From: Talinum fruticosum
Taxonomy: Eukaryota > Streptophyta > Magnoliopsida > Caryophyllales > Talinaceae
Assembly (NCBI GenBank): GCA_021018815.1
Contig: JAITYX010000003.1
Coordinates: 14,155,501 to 14,219,500 of the forward strand
Length of the DNA stretch: 64,000 nt
Reading direction: 5' to 3'
Shown here one piece after another: positions 11,437 to 23,047 of this stretch (position 1 is its first letter; each line of letters starts with the position of its first letter). The notes under the pieces were generated by a model. It searched no databases, was not told the origin of the DNA, and saw nothing but the letters and a program-made list of their open reading frames with translations. Position numbers and translations under genes: made by a program.

Positions 11437-12893
11437 TGAAGGTTTGCTCTTGGAGAGGCTAAGTAACCTTAGAGAAGGGGTGAATTGGGTGATGGAAGAT
11501 TTTAGCGGAATAATAAACTATTTTACTAAGCAAAGACTTAGAAAATAATTCTAAGTCTAGATTGGACTCAAAAATATACAAGACACACAAAATATGTGGA
11601 AACCCTCCCGAGGTAGAAAGCCACGGACAATGCTAATCCAAGCGAGTAAGTCAAATCCACTATTTTGAATCCATAAAATACAAGGATCGACCCCTTATAG
11701 AATTTCTCCCTTATACAATTCAATTACAAGATTTTCCTAGACTTAGAAGTTCCCTTATCCGGTCTAGTTCTTCCTAACTAAGTTAACCTTTACAGCTAGG
11801 GAACAACTAAGTGGAGTTAACCCTTACATCTTAGTCAAGGGACTTAACGAGAAAATTGAATATGTAAAATTGATTAAAAGACTTTTCTCTTTACAACTCG
11901 AAAGTAAGAACTTAAGAAGTTAAGTTGTAAAAGCTAGAAGATTGAGAAAGTATGCATTGAGGAAGTGATTAGCAATGTGTTCGTTGAATCTTCAAGTCTT
12001 GTAGGAAGGCTTCTATTTATACTCAACAAGAAGGCGGACTAACCGTTAAGACTGGTTCTATACTTATGAGTTTCATTAACCATTGTAACGGCTATTACGA
12101 GTCACTCGACAAAGGATCCGTTGCAAAATGAACGTTGTGCTTTGGTCCTTGGCTCGTAAAGTAGTCCATCCCACTCGGTGGTGTCCAAAATCTAGGGTGG
12201 AAACAACCGTTAGATTCAAAGTTGAAATTTACCAGATTTGGTATCAAACAACTCGACACGGTGTTTGAGCCTTGTCGAGAAAAAGTATTTTTCTATTTCG
12301 TTGGTGTTTAACGGTAGGAAGCCGATCGATATTGCTTTTCAAAATAAGATTATAATACTTTAATCAACCTGCTTTTCAAAGTAAATCAAAGTGGTACTCA
12401 AATTATAAAAATACTTTGGTCCAGGATTAAGGAAAGATAATAATTAACCGATAATAATTAAGTACTTAATTATCTTCGACGTGAAAGAATGGAATTTTTC
12501 GAGTCGAATATTCAATATGTTGAAATTCCATCTTGAGTCAATCCTTTAAATGATCAAGTTATTAAGATTGAATAATAAAATGCAAAGACTTGATCAAGTA
12601 AATAATTTCATATAATAAACTAATTTAGAAAAGAGAATTAACGCGAGTAATTTGTTTTCGGTTAGAACAATAAGTCATTGCTCGGAATATGAAGTGTTGG
12701 TGAAATTATTTACTCATACCATCTTTCCGAGTTATGTCCGAGTAGGTCGAAACCCGGTTAAGTGTGTTCTACATAAGATATATTTTCCGAGTAGGTCGGA
12801 CAATGTTGAAAACTTAAAGTTAGTCTTCTTAACTACTTAGAATGACTCGAAATCAAAACCATAATGAGATAGAGAGTTATACCCGAGTCTTCA
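11437..12893 (-). repeat. 5' LTR of Copia element A
   Basis: The plus-strand text begins TGAAGGTTTGCTC and ends CCGAGTCTTCA, abutting CGGTA of the target duplication. The TATA box TATAAATAG lies at 12013-12021 (minus strand) and would start the genomic RNA. It aligns with 153-1579 and more distantly with the LTRs of B and C. Confidence 0.93.
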
Positions 12894-13900
12894 CGGTATT
12901 CTAATCTCATGGCTCATTTTTAGCTAATCATTACTCCACTAAGCATCTCATCATTCTCCTACATCACTCTACTCGCCACAAATTCCACAAAAAGCCTTCT
13001 TCGGCTTTGTTCATCCACCGTCACAATTTCGGATCCGTTCGCAATTCAAGATTAGCAAGTAGGACAACCCGAGGGCGCACGTTTCATTCTCAATCCCGAT
13101 TAATGTTTATTTAATTTATGTTTTTTTATCACTTTCCGTATCGTGCGGAAAATACGTAATCGCATTTAACTCCTCCCCCAGCCTATAATTATTTATTTCT
13201 CACTTTCTTTTTCGCTTTCCTTTCTTTGCTTCATTTTATCGCTTTCTAACCTTGCTATTTACTGCTTTCTTAGCATGTTTGGTTGATTTAATTTTCGCAG
13301 TTAGTATGTTGTATGGTTGGTTGTTTTAACACATTTCTTTAACTCACAATTCGAATTAGTAGAGGTCGTCTACGGAAGGGCGGAATGGAAAGGCTTATCC
13401 CTACATTTCGTACCTTCGCCCTCGAACCCTAGATTCTCGATTATACACCGATGATGTCATTTTCTAAACATCTTTCAAGCTTAGTCTTTCCATACTATGA
13501 TTGGAAAAGTATTTCTTTTATTTTTATTAGTTTTATTTCTAAAACTAATTGGCGACTCCCTTTTCCTATTTTATTTCTCCTAATTGCTTCTCGACATTTC
13601 GATTTAAAAATAAATTTCAATTAATTTTTTCCGATCGAGGCCATAAAGCCGAGAATTCTCGGCCTCATGGCTTGCACCGGCTAGTAACCACTTTCGATCC
13701 AAACTGGTTTATCACCTTTTGGCCCAAAAGCCTTGCGGCGGAATGCTAAATTTATTTTTCTGTCTTCAATTATGAAATACTATCCCGAGACTTCTAAAAT
13801 TAATTTCTAAAATAAAAGGTTAATAAAATCGCCAATCGCCCTTTTAAAATCAGATTACAAAATCGAAAAACTTAATAAGAGAGACACCCCCACTTTCCAA
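12894..13900 (+). repeat. Possible Tat/Ogre-type Gypsy LTR end and PBS region
   Basis: No ORF here is convincing. TTGGCGACTCC at 13548-13558 resembles the tRNA-Arg type primer site of Ogre/Tat elements. The upstream 300 bases (GTCGTCTACGGAAGGGCG, then TTCGCCCTCGAACCC) resemble the U5 region seen before such sites. The bases after the core do not continue the usual ACTGGGG, so this is a tentative call on a short match. No second LTR was found. Confidence 0.3.
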
Positions 13901-14165
13901 ATGAACTTTCAAAAATCATCTTTCAAAAAAATCTTCAAAAATCAAATAAGAGACCCAACATTTGTTAGGAAACTCGGTCCCAATCAGGTAATAAAACATT
14001 AATGAAATATAACCTTCCTTCTTATTGTACTTCTTTGAATTTGGGAATAGGTTAACTTTGTTTGAAATAGCATTGTGATTTCGAAATATATGGGGATGAC
14101 TTAACTTTGGTTTTTATTTTTATTTTTATTTTTTAGGAAACATTATTAATTTCTTTTGTTTTGGG

Positions 14166-14506
14166 GATTTAGAGTTAAGGTTTGGGGCTTAGGGTTTAGG
14201 TTATGGGTTTTAGGGTTTAGGGTCTACGGTTTAGGGTTTAGGGTATGGGGTTTCGGTTTTAGGGTTTAGGTTTTAGGTTTTAGGGTTTAGGGTTTAGGGT
14301 ATAGGGTATAGGGCTTAGGGTTTAAGGTTTAGGGTTTAGGTTGTGGGGTTTCGGTTTTAGGTTTCCGAGTTTAGGGTTTGGGGTTTAGGGTTTTTGGGTT
14401 TAGGGTATGGTGTTTAGGATTTAGGGTTTAAGGTGTGGGGTATGGGGTATGGGATTTAGGATTTAGGGTTTAGGGTTTAGAGTATAGGCATTAGGGTTTA
14501 GGAAAA
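14166..14506 (+). repeat. Interstitial telomere-like TTTAGGG array, degenerate
   Basis: About 340 bases are built from GGGTTTA units with interspersed variants (GGGTATA, GGGTTTC, GGGGTTT). TTTAGGG is the usual plant telomere repeat. The array is one-directional (G-rich on the plus strand) and imperfect, so it is old or a telomere-like minisatellite rather than a chromosome end. Unrelated sequence continues on both sides. Confidence 0.85.
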
Positions 14507-15390
14507 GATTATTAATTTCCTTCCTATCAAACAATAAAAAATGTATGTGGAAAATGATTTTTCGGAAAAATCATTTTCCCTAGAAAACTATTTTTCGGGA
14601 AAATGATTTTATCCCCAACCAAACATACCCTATATATCATATCGATGAGATATTATATACCTCCCACGACGTATAAGGAAATATTAATTTTAACCTTAAA
14701 ATATGAAAATGTTACCAACCTACTTGTCTGAATTTTGTGTAATATTTTTCTGCAAAAAAGTTAAACCTTCATTTTTGCAGAATTTAGAGTAAGAAATCTT
14801 TTGAGACAAAAGTAAAAGAGTAAATAGTTTTTCGATTTTGCTAAGAGAGACATATAATGGTTATCTTTATCCTCTTAATATTAAGTATATATACTTTCCT
14901 ATTTAGATTGTAATTGAATATTTGACTTATCAAATTAAAAAAAGAATTATAATTTAAATAAAAAATGACTTCCCATCCCACCCGGCACTACCCCCATCCC
15001 GTATTACTTGTTCCTTTTCTGATGTAGAACAAGCCCCCCTCCACCCACCTCAAAATAATTTCAGCGATACTGCGCCTCAATGCAAAAGTTCAATAAAAAA
15101 AAAGTTTATGGCTCCAATTCTTCGCATATGGCTAGTCGCCGTTGAGTTCGACTAACTTCCAAATGGATCTCGAGCCTCTGAGATAGCTATTTTCACAACT
15201 GAAATGGGAGGGCCACGTCGTTGATTTTCAGATCTGAAGCCACCGAGCTCTATTGGCGACTAGTACAGTCTTTAACCAACCCGATTTCTTACTATTCCCG
15301 CTCGAGTGGGTACGACCTTTCACCAACCCGATTTATCTCTCCTCTCCCCTATTCTCCAATCGTGGCATCAACTCTAACGAAGGCCATTGT
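14507..15390. other. AT-rich spacer with a short hairpin
   Basis: No gene seen. A short inverted repeat is present at about 14555-14612 (GGAAAATGATTTTTCGGAAA against TTTCGGGAAAATGATTTT), followed by CCCCAACCAAACATACC. That resembles one end of a hAT-like MITE, but the partner end was not located. The rest is AT-rich with a C-rich patch near 14975-15050. Confidence 0.35.
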
Positions 15391-16420
15391 AACTACTACA
15401 GTAGCCATCTTTTATTATGGTTGAAAAATACCTTTTATAATGGTTACTAGGCGTCGTGTATGCGGGGTAGTATTAGATAGGAATCTATACAATGGTTTTT
15501 AACCGTAGTAAAGAGAACCTATTACTATGGTTCATTTGTGGAACAATAGTAAAATATGACATATTACCACAGTTCTTCATACAAAATGTAGTAATAGGTT
15601 CATCTATTACTACGGTTCTTTCTCCGGAACCGTAGTAATAGGTTTGAGCCCAAATTCCCCTTTCGGTTAAAATTTTAGGGGACCACTTTTACTATGGTTC
15701 TTACCTAAAAATTGTAGTAATAGGTTATTTTCAGACCTATTATTACGATTTTTTGCTAAGAATAGTAGTAAAAGATTTGAATTTTTTTGTTTTTCGTACC
15801 TCTGTACAATTATACAACCAAGATATATGTAATAACCATTTACACAGCATATAAATTGTTTTAGAATATATATACAACCAGAATATATTCCATAATATAT
15901 ACAACCAACAACTTAACTTGTTTCACAACTAGTTTATATTTCACGTATGTTATACAATTAAAAAATCATAAAATTTAATAATCAAATAATTAAAAAAATC
16001 ATGTGTAAATATATACCTATGTAAGTTTACTTATACAATTATACACAAAGTATGCCCAACCCTGTCTAAGTTCATCCAGCACATGACTTGTGTATAGAGA
16101 GTGGGTGGCTTCTTTCCAGGAAATACTATGACCAATGCTGTAAAAATAATTTTACATATAATTACGTCAAGTGCAAGTACTAATTCAGATGAAAAGAACA
16201 TAACAATATAAATTAAATTTTCATAAATGAATCTAACAAGTGCAATGCAAGTACCTCTTTAAGATTAGATTTGTCATAATCGAATCCAGTTGGGTCACAA
16301 TCTCTTTCATGTATTGGAGAATGTAGAAGCCACACTCCATATTCCCCGATTGTTTGTGGTACTACAATAAATCAAAATAGATTCCAAACGTGGCTTTTCA
16401 ATGTTAGAATTGTGTATGTG
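15391..16420 (-). mobile_element. CACTA-type remnant 1 (3' part, minus strand)
   Basis: Subterminal repeats of the form GTAGTAATAGGT / ACCTATTACTAC fill 15440-15790. They are followed inward by the last two exons of an Ulp1-type peptidase on the minus strand. The same pairing, reverse-complemented, occurs at 42554-43195, so both belong to one family. The left terminus is probably near 15391 (AACTACTACAG, a decayed CACTACTACAA). The 5' part is missing. The remnant stops before 16566, where another terminus of the same family begins. Confidence 0.6.
16017..16361 (-). pseudogene. Ulp1-type cysteine peptidase, C-terminal two exons (CACTA-borne)
   Basis: This is the C-terminal catalytic part of an Ulp1/SENP-like (C48) peptidase, a domain often carried by plant CACTA and Mutator elements. 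Exon 16361-16255 reads GNMECGFYILQYMKEIV, with the presumed catalytic Cys in ECG. The donor GT at 16254 and acceptor AG at 16138-16139 bound a 117-bp intron. Exon 16137-16017 reads through LDELRQGWAYFVYNCIS to a TAG at 16017. The splice acceptor before the first exon (TTGTAG) is intact. The exons with the catalytic His and Asp are absent, so it is a fragment. The plus-strand copy at 42554 shares the intron position. Confidence 0.72.
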
Positions 16421-16565
16421 TATGTTTCATCATTATAGCTTTAGGGTTGCATGGTATAAACTAATGTTCATGATGATAGTTAGATCAAATAATAGATTAT
16501 TATCCAGCATTTAACCCATACATTTAATGTTAGTTACAATTTACAATGTTGATTTTTAAAGTAAT

Positions 16566-17193
16566 CAATACTACAAAAACGACTTTTAACAACGGGCCTT
16601 TAACAATGGTTATAAATAAAATCGTTCTAAAAAATAAGGTGGTGACATTGTTTTAAATAAGCGATCTTTTGTTAAATCTAATATCACGGTTCTTTACTTG
16701 AATCCTCATTATAGGTGGATATGTCCACTTTTAACTACGATTTAGTGAAAGAAAGAAGCATAGTAACAGGTATTCCATTATCACAATTCTTTCATTGAAC
16801 CGAAATCAAAAGTCTGTCAACAAATTAAAAAAGAAAAAAAGCAACGAGCGGTTATGGTTTTTCCACTTTCACTCCATGCTCTTTACTTTCTTACTCTTGC
16901 TCTTCACTTGCTCTCGTCTCTCCGATCTCTGTTGTTTCGTCATTATCGTCGTCAATACTCTCTCATGGCCATTATTGCCACTCGCTCACTTCGCTCTACT
17001 CTCGTTTCTCTCTCTCGCAAGCAATTATGGTTTTTACTTTGATTAATTTTCTTTTCTATTAAGGGTTTCACTACTCGGCGGTCCTTGCTCTCTCTCTCTC
17101 TCTCTCTCTCGTAGTTTAGGGTTTAGTGTTTAGGGAAATTGGAAACTAGGGTTTAGAGTTTTCAACTGTAGCATGCTAAATAGGGTTTAGGGT
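16566..17193 (+). mobile_element. CACTA-type element 2, 5' end
   Basis: The terminus reads CAATACTACAAAAACGAC, one change from CACTACTACAAAA. Inside are AACAATGGTT/AACGGGCC subterminal motifs, and 16768-16803 resembles the subterminal unit of remnant 1 (CATAGTAACAGGTATTCC). A CT-rich leader with (CT)n at 17088-17110 and TTTAGGG boxes follows. The element is interrupted at 17194 by a chromovirus solo LTR and resumes at 20228. Same family and orientation as 40102-43195, which is probably its 3' half. Confidence 0.6.
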
Positions 17194-17956
17194 TATAACG
17201 CCCCAATATAATCACTATAAAAACACACTTATTGAATAAATATAATATAACAATGTAGCAGAAAACACTCGTCATATTAGGGCGTTACTGCCGTCCTTCC
17301 TCGAGAGACTAGGCTAACATTACAACAAGACATACGATAATCTTTTCAATTTACCCAAACACTTACAATTAAAGTCTCGTACATCAAACCCAATATATAC
17401 ATAATTTAAACCACCAAACATGAGTTCGTTCTTCCCAAAATACATTATGACATTTAACAATTCACCATCAACGAAATAACTCCACGAGCAATTAAATCCA
17501 CATGGAATTCTTAACAAAAAAAAAAACAATTATCAAAAGCCAACCATAAAACACTTCAAGATTAAACCAAAGCCCGATCACCGATCCGAGTCAACACCTC
17601 CTGATTCCTTTGCTCTTGTCACTTCTTGCCCAACAATAACAATATTTCCTTCCCCTAAAACATTTAAGAAAACATAAAAACAAGAATGAGCCATAGGCCC
17701 GATGACGCTACCCTTGTACTGTAAAAATATATTATAAAAGTCGGTGAGCGCGCGCAGATAATTGAAATCGGTTTCAAAAGCTATTTACATGTAAAACTAA
17801 AGTAAGCCGAAGTAATGTCACTATGCATTAATCTTTGAAATAGTTTAGGACCCATTTACGTACATATGAATGCCATGGCAATTCCGTGAGATCATCATAT
17901 ATGTAATCGTGACTATATAAACAATTCATTCATTTATCTCGATCGATCGGGCGGGC

Positions 17957-18115
17957 CTCGTGAACTGTAATTGTGTTTGTAAACTGTAATTGTGAACTAT
18001 AAGCGTGTATCGTAGCTGTGAATACGTGTGCATAATCGTATGCGTGAACTGTAACTATGTCGTAAGCTGTAGCCGTGAACTGTAATCGTAAGCGTGAACT
18101 GTGATTGTGAAGTGG
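17957..18115. repeat. Degenerate GTGAACTGTAA tandem repeat in the solo LTR
   Basis: About ten units of the type GTGAACTGTAAT/CGTAAGCGT, with variants (GTATCGTAGCT, GTGCATAATCGTAT), follow one another with period 11-18. No coding meaning. Similar short repeats are common in long Gypsy LTRs. Confidence 0.65.
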
Positions 18116-19379
18116 GTCCAAATTATTTGTATTATTAAAACAGTAAACTCAATAGTAAAGATGACCACTTTGGGAAAGGTACAAGCAATAACGTACCTTA
18201 GATATTATTTATTCTCCTTTTTACGAGTCCCACGTACAACCCATTCTTCTTGTATTATTTCGGTTTGGTATCTATGCTTGCAATAATCCAACTTGGAATT
18301 TCACGCGATGTACGTTAACTAATTAATTTATTTAACCTCTAATTATCTTGAATCTTTAATAACTTATTATTATTTATTTAGTTATTAATAAGCTCCTTTA
18401 ACATAATATAAATGACTTCCATCATTTAAAATTTTGAAACCACATATTAACCTTGCATCTAACCCTTCCATATGTATTCAACTTGCAAACTTCAACCCAT
18501 AGAGTCCCTAATCTACATATTTTAACTTCTGAATAATTTTCCAGTTGTCATCGGGTCTTCAATTCAAGACGTTGCTCTTCACCTAATAACTAACCTAGGT
18601 CACCCTACTCTTTAAATACTTCTTTCGACATCCCATACTATGCGGTTATGATTGAATCGAACAAAACGCTTTTATCTGTCCTATCTATACAATCAAATTA
18701 GGCATTATCATTATTATTATTTTTTTATCTCACATATGAGCACGTTGTCGTCCTAATTGACTCAAAAATTAAAACACTTTTAGTAATATATAATTTAGGC
18801 AAATATTAACACCACTAAACCCTTAGTAAAATTTCCTAAAATATACCCTTTTGTGTCGATTAACTAGCTTAGTTTGTGATTCAATATCAAGGACCTCTTC
18901 CTCTCCATTTCAAGAATATTTACTCCACAACAATTTCTCCATGACAATACACAATCACAATAATGATTTTATACTTACATAGAAGTTACACAAGCATCCA
19001 AGTAAACCCAATTTGATTTTCAATACCATATGAACATGTACTCAACCCTAAATTCACATATAACTATATTTCAATTACTCCCCAAAGTTCTTTCAATTCC
19101 ACCGCAAACAATTCAAACTCAATCAACCTTCACATAACAAGGCAATTCAATCATGTTCAATATAATATCAAAGAAATATATTCACAATATGAGCATACTC
19201 GTATGAACTTCCAATTCCATATCAACATACAACAACCCTAAATCCAATTTCAATTGCTCCTAATGTTCTTCCAATTCCACCAAAATCAATTCAAAACTCA
19301 ATTACAACTTGAATTAAAACAACTACTTGTCTAATTATTCCGAGTACAACATAAATTTGTGATATAATTTAATTAGAAA

Positions 19380-19800
19380 TTCAGGATTGGAGAAATACCT
19401 TAAAAGGGGTTTAGAGGTGGAATTGGACGGTGGAAGGTCCAGTGATGGAGTTCGGTGTCGAGGTAGCGGCAGCGAGCTTTGGTGGGCGGCGTCAGGCGCC
19501 GGACGGTGGCCAGAGATGGCGGCGGTCGGTGGCGAAGCAGCAGCGAGGGCTGTTCGCCCTGTTGACGCGAGACAGGGGAAAGAAGAGAGAGAGGAAACCG
19601 GCGGCGGTAAGGTGGTGGTGGTGGTAGCCAGGGGTGGTGGTGGCAGCCGGGGCGCTGGTGGCAATTTACTAGCGGCAGCAAGTGCCGGCGACAGCTGGCC
19701 GACGGCGGCAGCGATGGACGGCAGTGAGGGAAGTGGAGGAGGAGAGGTCGAGAGAGAGTTGGAGCTTGTGTGCTGCCTTCGTGAAAAATCAGCATCCTCG
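19380..19800. other. GC-rich island in the solo LTR
   Basis: A 420-bp GC-rich block (GGCGGC, GGTGGTGG runs) inside an AT-rich LTR. Open frames on both strands reach 150 codons, but they are Gly/Arg or Pro/Thr low-complexity and not conserved with the second copy of this LTR family in sequence detail. The second copy has a GC-rich block at the same relative place (48990-49460). On the LTR's own strand it lies before the end of the first third, where a promoter or leader could be. Confidence 0.5.
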
Positions 19801-20227
19801 GTAATTTATTTTGGCCAAACGACTTCTAGAAAATCCTAGTCTCCCCTTTTCCCTTTTTTTTTTCCAAATTACTATTTCCTTATCCCTTAATTATTGCACT
19901 TACCACATGGTTAAATACATAACCATACATTTGGCTAAATCTTATTTATTGTTATAATAATTTGTTTCTTATATATTATTTTATTTTATTATTTTGCTTA
20001 TCATTTTAAATTATTCGGATTCGAATAAAATTATTTAAACATATATACATTTCGTGGTACAAACATAAATTTATACAAATTATCCATTATTATTTGCAAT
20101 TATTAAATTGTTCGCACCTTTTATTTTGGTTTCGAATTTTTGCGCGACTCGCTACTCTTAAACAATATTGAGACGATAAAGTACAAATTTAAAATAATTA
20201 AATACGATCAAGTTTCGGGGTGTTACA

Positions 20228-20775
20228 AGGGTTTAGGCAAAAATACACTTGTATGTTACTTTGTATATTATTGTGCAATTTTACGTGTATAATTTAGGGC
20301 TTCAATCCTATGTATAATTGCTAAATTGTAAAGTACATAGTAGCATGCTCTTTTCTTCTTTGCTCTTTTCTTTTAAGTATGATTGCTTGTTGTAACTTAT
20401 ATACTTGTGTAGATTTGAAAAATATTTTATACTATGTGCAAAATGTGTTGTGATAACGAGGAAGACTATTGTGAAATTTAACTATTAAAGACCTCCGATA
20501 GATAAATTTACTCCGGTGTGTGGCCATTGAGTAAGTAGTTGTTGTTTGTTTTTCTTGTTTAAATGAGGGTCGTTATCCCAGGAAATGTCAACTTTTAAGG
20601 GAAACTCTGTCTATTTTTTTCTAAGATTCTTGATATTGTAAGTTGTCTCTCAAGTTCTAAAACTAGAATGATTCCTTAGCCTGTTGGTTTTGCAACTTTT
20701 ATTGTGATAACTATGTTATTCTAATAAAACTATTTTATTCTAATTATGTTATTCTAATTAAGTTGTGTTATTCTA
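20228..20775 (+). mobile_element. CACTA-type element 2, continuation after the solo LTR
   Basis: This AT-rich intron-like sequence restarts after the AGGGT duplication. It ends in a short run of TTATTCTAATTA repeats (20714-20780) and ATGTGGCAG. No ORF. The junction with the Tat-like fragment is near 20776 and I cannot place it exactly. It is likely a deletion breakpoint, because neither a Tat 3' LTR nor the missing half of Copia C lies between. Confidence 0.4.
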
Positions 20776-20776
20776 A

Positions 20777-22068
20777 TTAAATGTGGCAGTATAAAATGGA
20801 TCCTTCCCAAGTACAAGAGTGATCAAAGAAGCTAGTCCACATGATTTTTCTAGGCATGTCCTCTAGGTAAGCATGAAAAGGGTCAAAGGAAGGAATGTAA
20901 CTTCCAAAGGTTCCTAGGGACACAATGTTGTCAACCACATCCCCATCAAGTATACTAGACGAGTAATTCTCATTGCCCACATATAAATCAGAATCACAAA
21001 GCACAAAGGTAGTGGGCTCGGAGAAATGATACTCGGGGAGGGAAGGGTAGTGAACAAATAGGGAAACAGGGATCAAAGTAAGTGGGTTGGGGGACACATG
21101 ATCATCAACATCAAGACCAGTAGGCGATGCCTCGACCACAACCACCTCACATGACTCCTCTAAAGGAGTCTCCTGATCAAAAACCTCAACTAAAACATCT
21201 TCCGATTCACAATATAAATCACCCTCATCATCTGAACTAGCATCAACACCAAAGGCGGACTCGAGTGTTGTCCCTATGTGTACTAGGTAAGGATGGAGCA
21301 ACTGTGGGTAATGTAGTAAAAGGAGGGTTAATCTCTTTCTCTAGTCTGGATTCTAAAGAAAAGGAGGACTCATCATCGTCATCATCATAGAAAAATGCCT
21401 CAATTTTAGCAGAACCAAGACTAAGATCGGTTTCATGTGATAGGTCGGGCTCCCTAATCTTATTAAGACAAGTAAGTTGCTCAATTTGGTCATTCATAGC
21501 CCTTATCATTTTATAACAATTAGCGTAGCATTCAGGAGATAAAGTATCATAATAAGGACAAGAACTAGTATCATGATCAGAAGAGTTACACTTTTCACAC
21601 CAAAGAGGGGTAGGATCGGGAATACAAGGGGATTGGATGTAAGATCTAGCATGATAATCATAATGGTCGAGACAAGAAAATCCAGAATCGGTACATGCCT
21701 TTTCAAATTCACAAGTATCCCAAGCAATCCATTCAAGTAAATCCTAAGCTTCATCAACACTTTTAGCACAAAAATCCCAATACTCTAAAATAGTACGGGT
21801 TTCACTATTCACACCCTCATAGACAACATTCAATACTTCCCATTTCTCCAAACAGGTTACCGGAAAGAGCAAGAAAAGCATTAAGTCGATCAAAATACTG
21901 ATAAAATAATTCATGCTCATACTTGCGGATAATGGTAAGTAGACATGCTTTCAATTTTTTTTTTTTTTTTTGAATTTTTTGGAATTTTCAATCAAATGCC
22001 TAAACTAGAATGCTCAAGTAAGCTCCAATACTGAAACGAAACAACTCCCGGCAGCGGCGCCAAAAACT
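20777..22068 (-). pseudogene. Tat/Athila-like Gypsy internal region with a gag-like ORF
   Basis: From the PBS leftward the minus strand carries a broken ORF in three overlapping pieces (about 21960-21506, 21509-21243, 21301-20777). A zinc knuckle CEKCNSSDHDTSSC (C-X2-C-X4-H-X4-C) lies at 21599-21558. It is followed by a helical stretch (MIRAMNDQIEQLTCLNKIRE), an acidic Asp run and a long acidic low-complexity tail. The knuckle and the adjacent Gypsy-type PBS and LTR suggest a nucleocapsid-like protein of a Tat/Athila-related or large-retrotransposon-derivative element. No protease, RT or integrase is present; the left part is lost at about 20776. Confidence 0.6.
22042..22066 (-). other. Primer binding site, Tat/Athila type (tRNA-Asp)
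   Basis: The minus strand reads TGGCGCCGCTGCCGGGAG three bases after the LTR end. This is close to the TGGCGCCGTTGCCGGGGA site typical of Athila/Tat elements. It sets the orientation: the 5' LTR is the split LTR to the right. Confidence 0.8.
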
Positions 22069-23047
22069 TGTTGAGAGAAATATAATACCGCAAGTGCACG
22101 GTGTAGCTGTAGCTAGCCGGCAAGCACGGGTCGTGTCCACAGAGAGTTGTGTTTCAAATATCAAAGCTAACCTAAACTTTCTAATCTAGGTAAAAACTTA
22201 GTTCGACAATGATTTGGTTTTTGGATCAACTAATAACAAAATAACTAAGAGAAACCGATGAATAAAAAGCCTTAGATTGGGATTAACCACACTAATATGC
22301 CTGAAACTAGAATTGAATACCGCTTGAGATTTGCCTATGCTAGTAGTTTAGAAGAGGGAGACACCAATTAAGCCTATCTTCGCCTACTTTCGAAGGTCAA
22401 AGATTAATCTTGCACAATCTAATCACCTATTTTCATGGGATTAATAAAAGGGCAAAATCACAATGAATGCATCTCACAACCCCCAATTAAAACCTTAATT
22501 ATTTTCATATCAAAGTTCTAATCGTTCACAACGTCATTCTAGGTAAGTTTTCATCTTTCGATGCTCCACAAAACCCTAATAAAAGCATATGAGTCCTCTC
22601 TCGAGGCAATCAATGAAAGAGTGATGAACGAAGTGAATTCTAACCTAAAAAGCATAGAACAACCCAATTGGTACTCAATTCATGATTATCAACGCATAAT
22701 AAGGATCAATCCCAACCTAAGTAGAGAAATTAGCCCCTAAACATGATACTAAACAATTGACAGAGATTGGGGAAAATAGCCATAGAGAAACGAAGAGAAA
22801 TTGTAAAGAAAAGATAAAGAGAAGAAATTACGATTACCGAATGAAAAACTTGATGCGATTCAATAATAAAAACTTGAAGTAGAATAACAATAATGGATGT
22901 TCTTGAGTCTCCTCTCGAGCTGCCCATGAAACCCTAGCTAAATCTCTACATTATGGAATAGAATCCCTCAACAAATACAATTAGGAAACTTAAATAATTG
23001 CAGAAACAATGAGTCGCACGGCCGTGCGAAAGTCGCACGGGGTACCA
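22069..23047 (-). repeat. Tat-like 5' LTR, first part (split by Copia B)
   Basis: Starts TGTTGAGAGAAATAT, the same start as the solo LTR at 41036, and aligns with it. The alignment breaks at 23047, where Copia element B begins, and resumes at 33938 to finish at 34443, giving about 1485 bp. The last 60 bases before the break hold GCACGGCCGTGCGA palindromes. Confidence 0.9.

Larger units (their letters stand above)
153..12893 (-). mobile_element. Ty1/Copia LTR retrotransposon A (Sirevirus-like), complete but decayed
   Basis: This is a whole LTR retrotransposon read on the minus strand: 5' LTR 11437-12893, PBS, gag-pol 11378-6387, a third ORF 5838-4328, purine tract and 3' LTR 153-1579. Domain order is gag with zinc knuckle, coiled-coil tail, protease, integrase, RT and RNase H, which is the Copia order. 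The UBN2-like gag, coiled-coil tail and extra ORF after pol point to the Sirevirus lineage. A CACTA element (1708-4000) is inserted between the third ORF and the 3' LTR; without it the element is about 10.4 kb. The target duplication is TGGTA/CGGTA. Many in-frame stops and frameshifts indicate it cannot be autonomous. It is visibly more diverged from B and C than those are from each other. Confidence 0.93.
17194..20227 (-). repeat. Solo LTR of a Del/Tekay-type chromovirus
   Basis: The minus strand begins TGTAACACCCCGAAACTT and ends GGGGCGTTATA, the terminal pattern of Del/Tekay Gypsy LTRs. Exact 5-bp duplications AGGGT flank it (17189-17193 and 20228-20232). It is 3034 bp with no PBS, PPT or pol, so it is a solo LTR left by LTR-LTR recombination. 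It lies inside TTTAGGG-like sequence. A GC-rich block at 19380-19800 and a tandem repeat at 17957-18115 are internal features. The LTR at 47133-49817 is the same family. Confidence 0.85.

Noticed and set aside
14166..14506. A true chromosome end
   Set aside because: The repeats are degenerate, only 340 bp long, and flanked by unrelated sequence on both sides.
15221..15450. Two overlapping plus-strand ORFs of 65-67 codons
   Set aside because: They run into the CACTA subterminal repeats; no motif, different frames open together.
19387..19839. 150-codon plus-strand ORF, with overlapping minus ORFs of 109 and 131 codons
   Set aside because: Gly/Val/Arg low-complexity in a GC-rich block inside a bounded solo LTR (AGGGT duplications). 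Several frames are open at once, as expected from composition.
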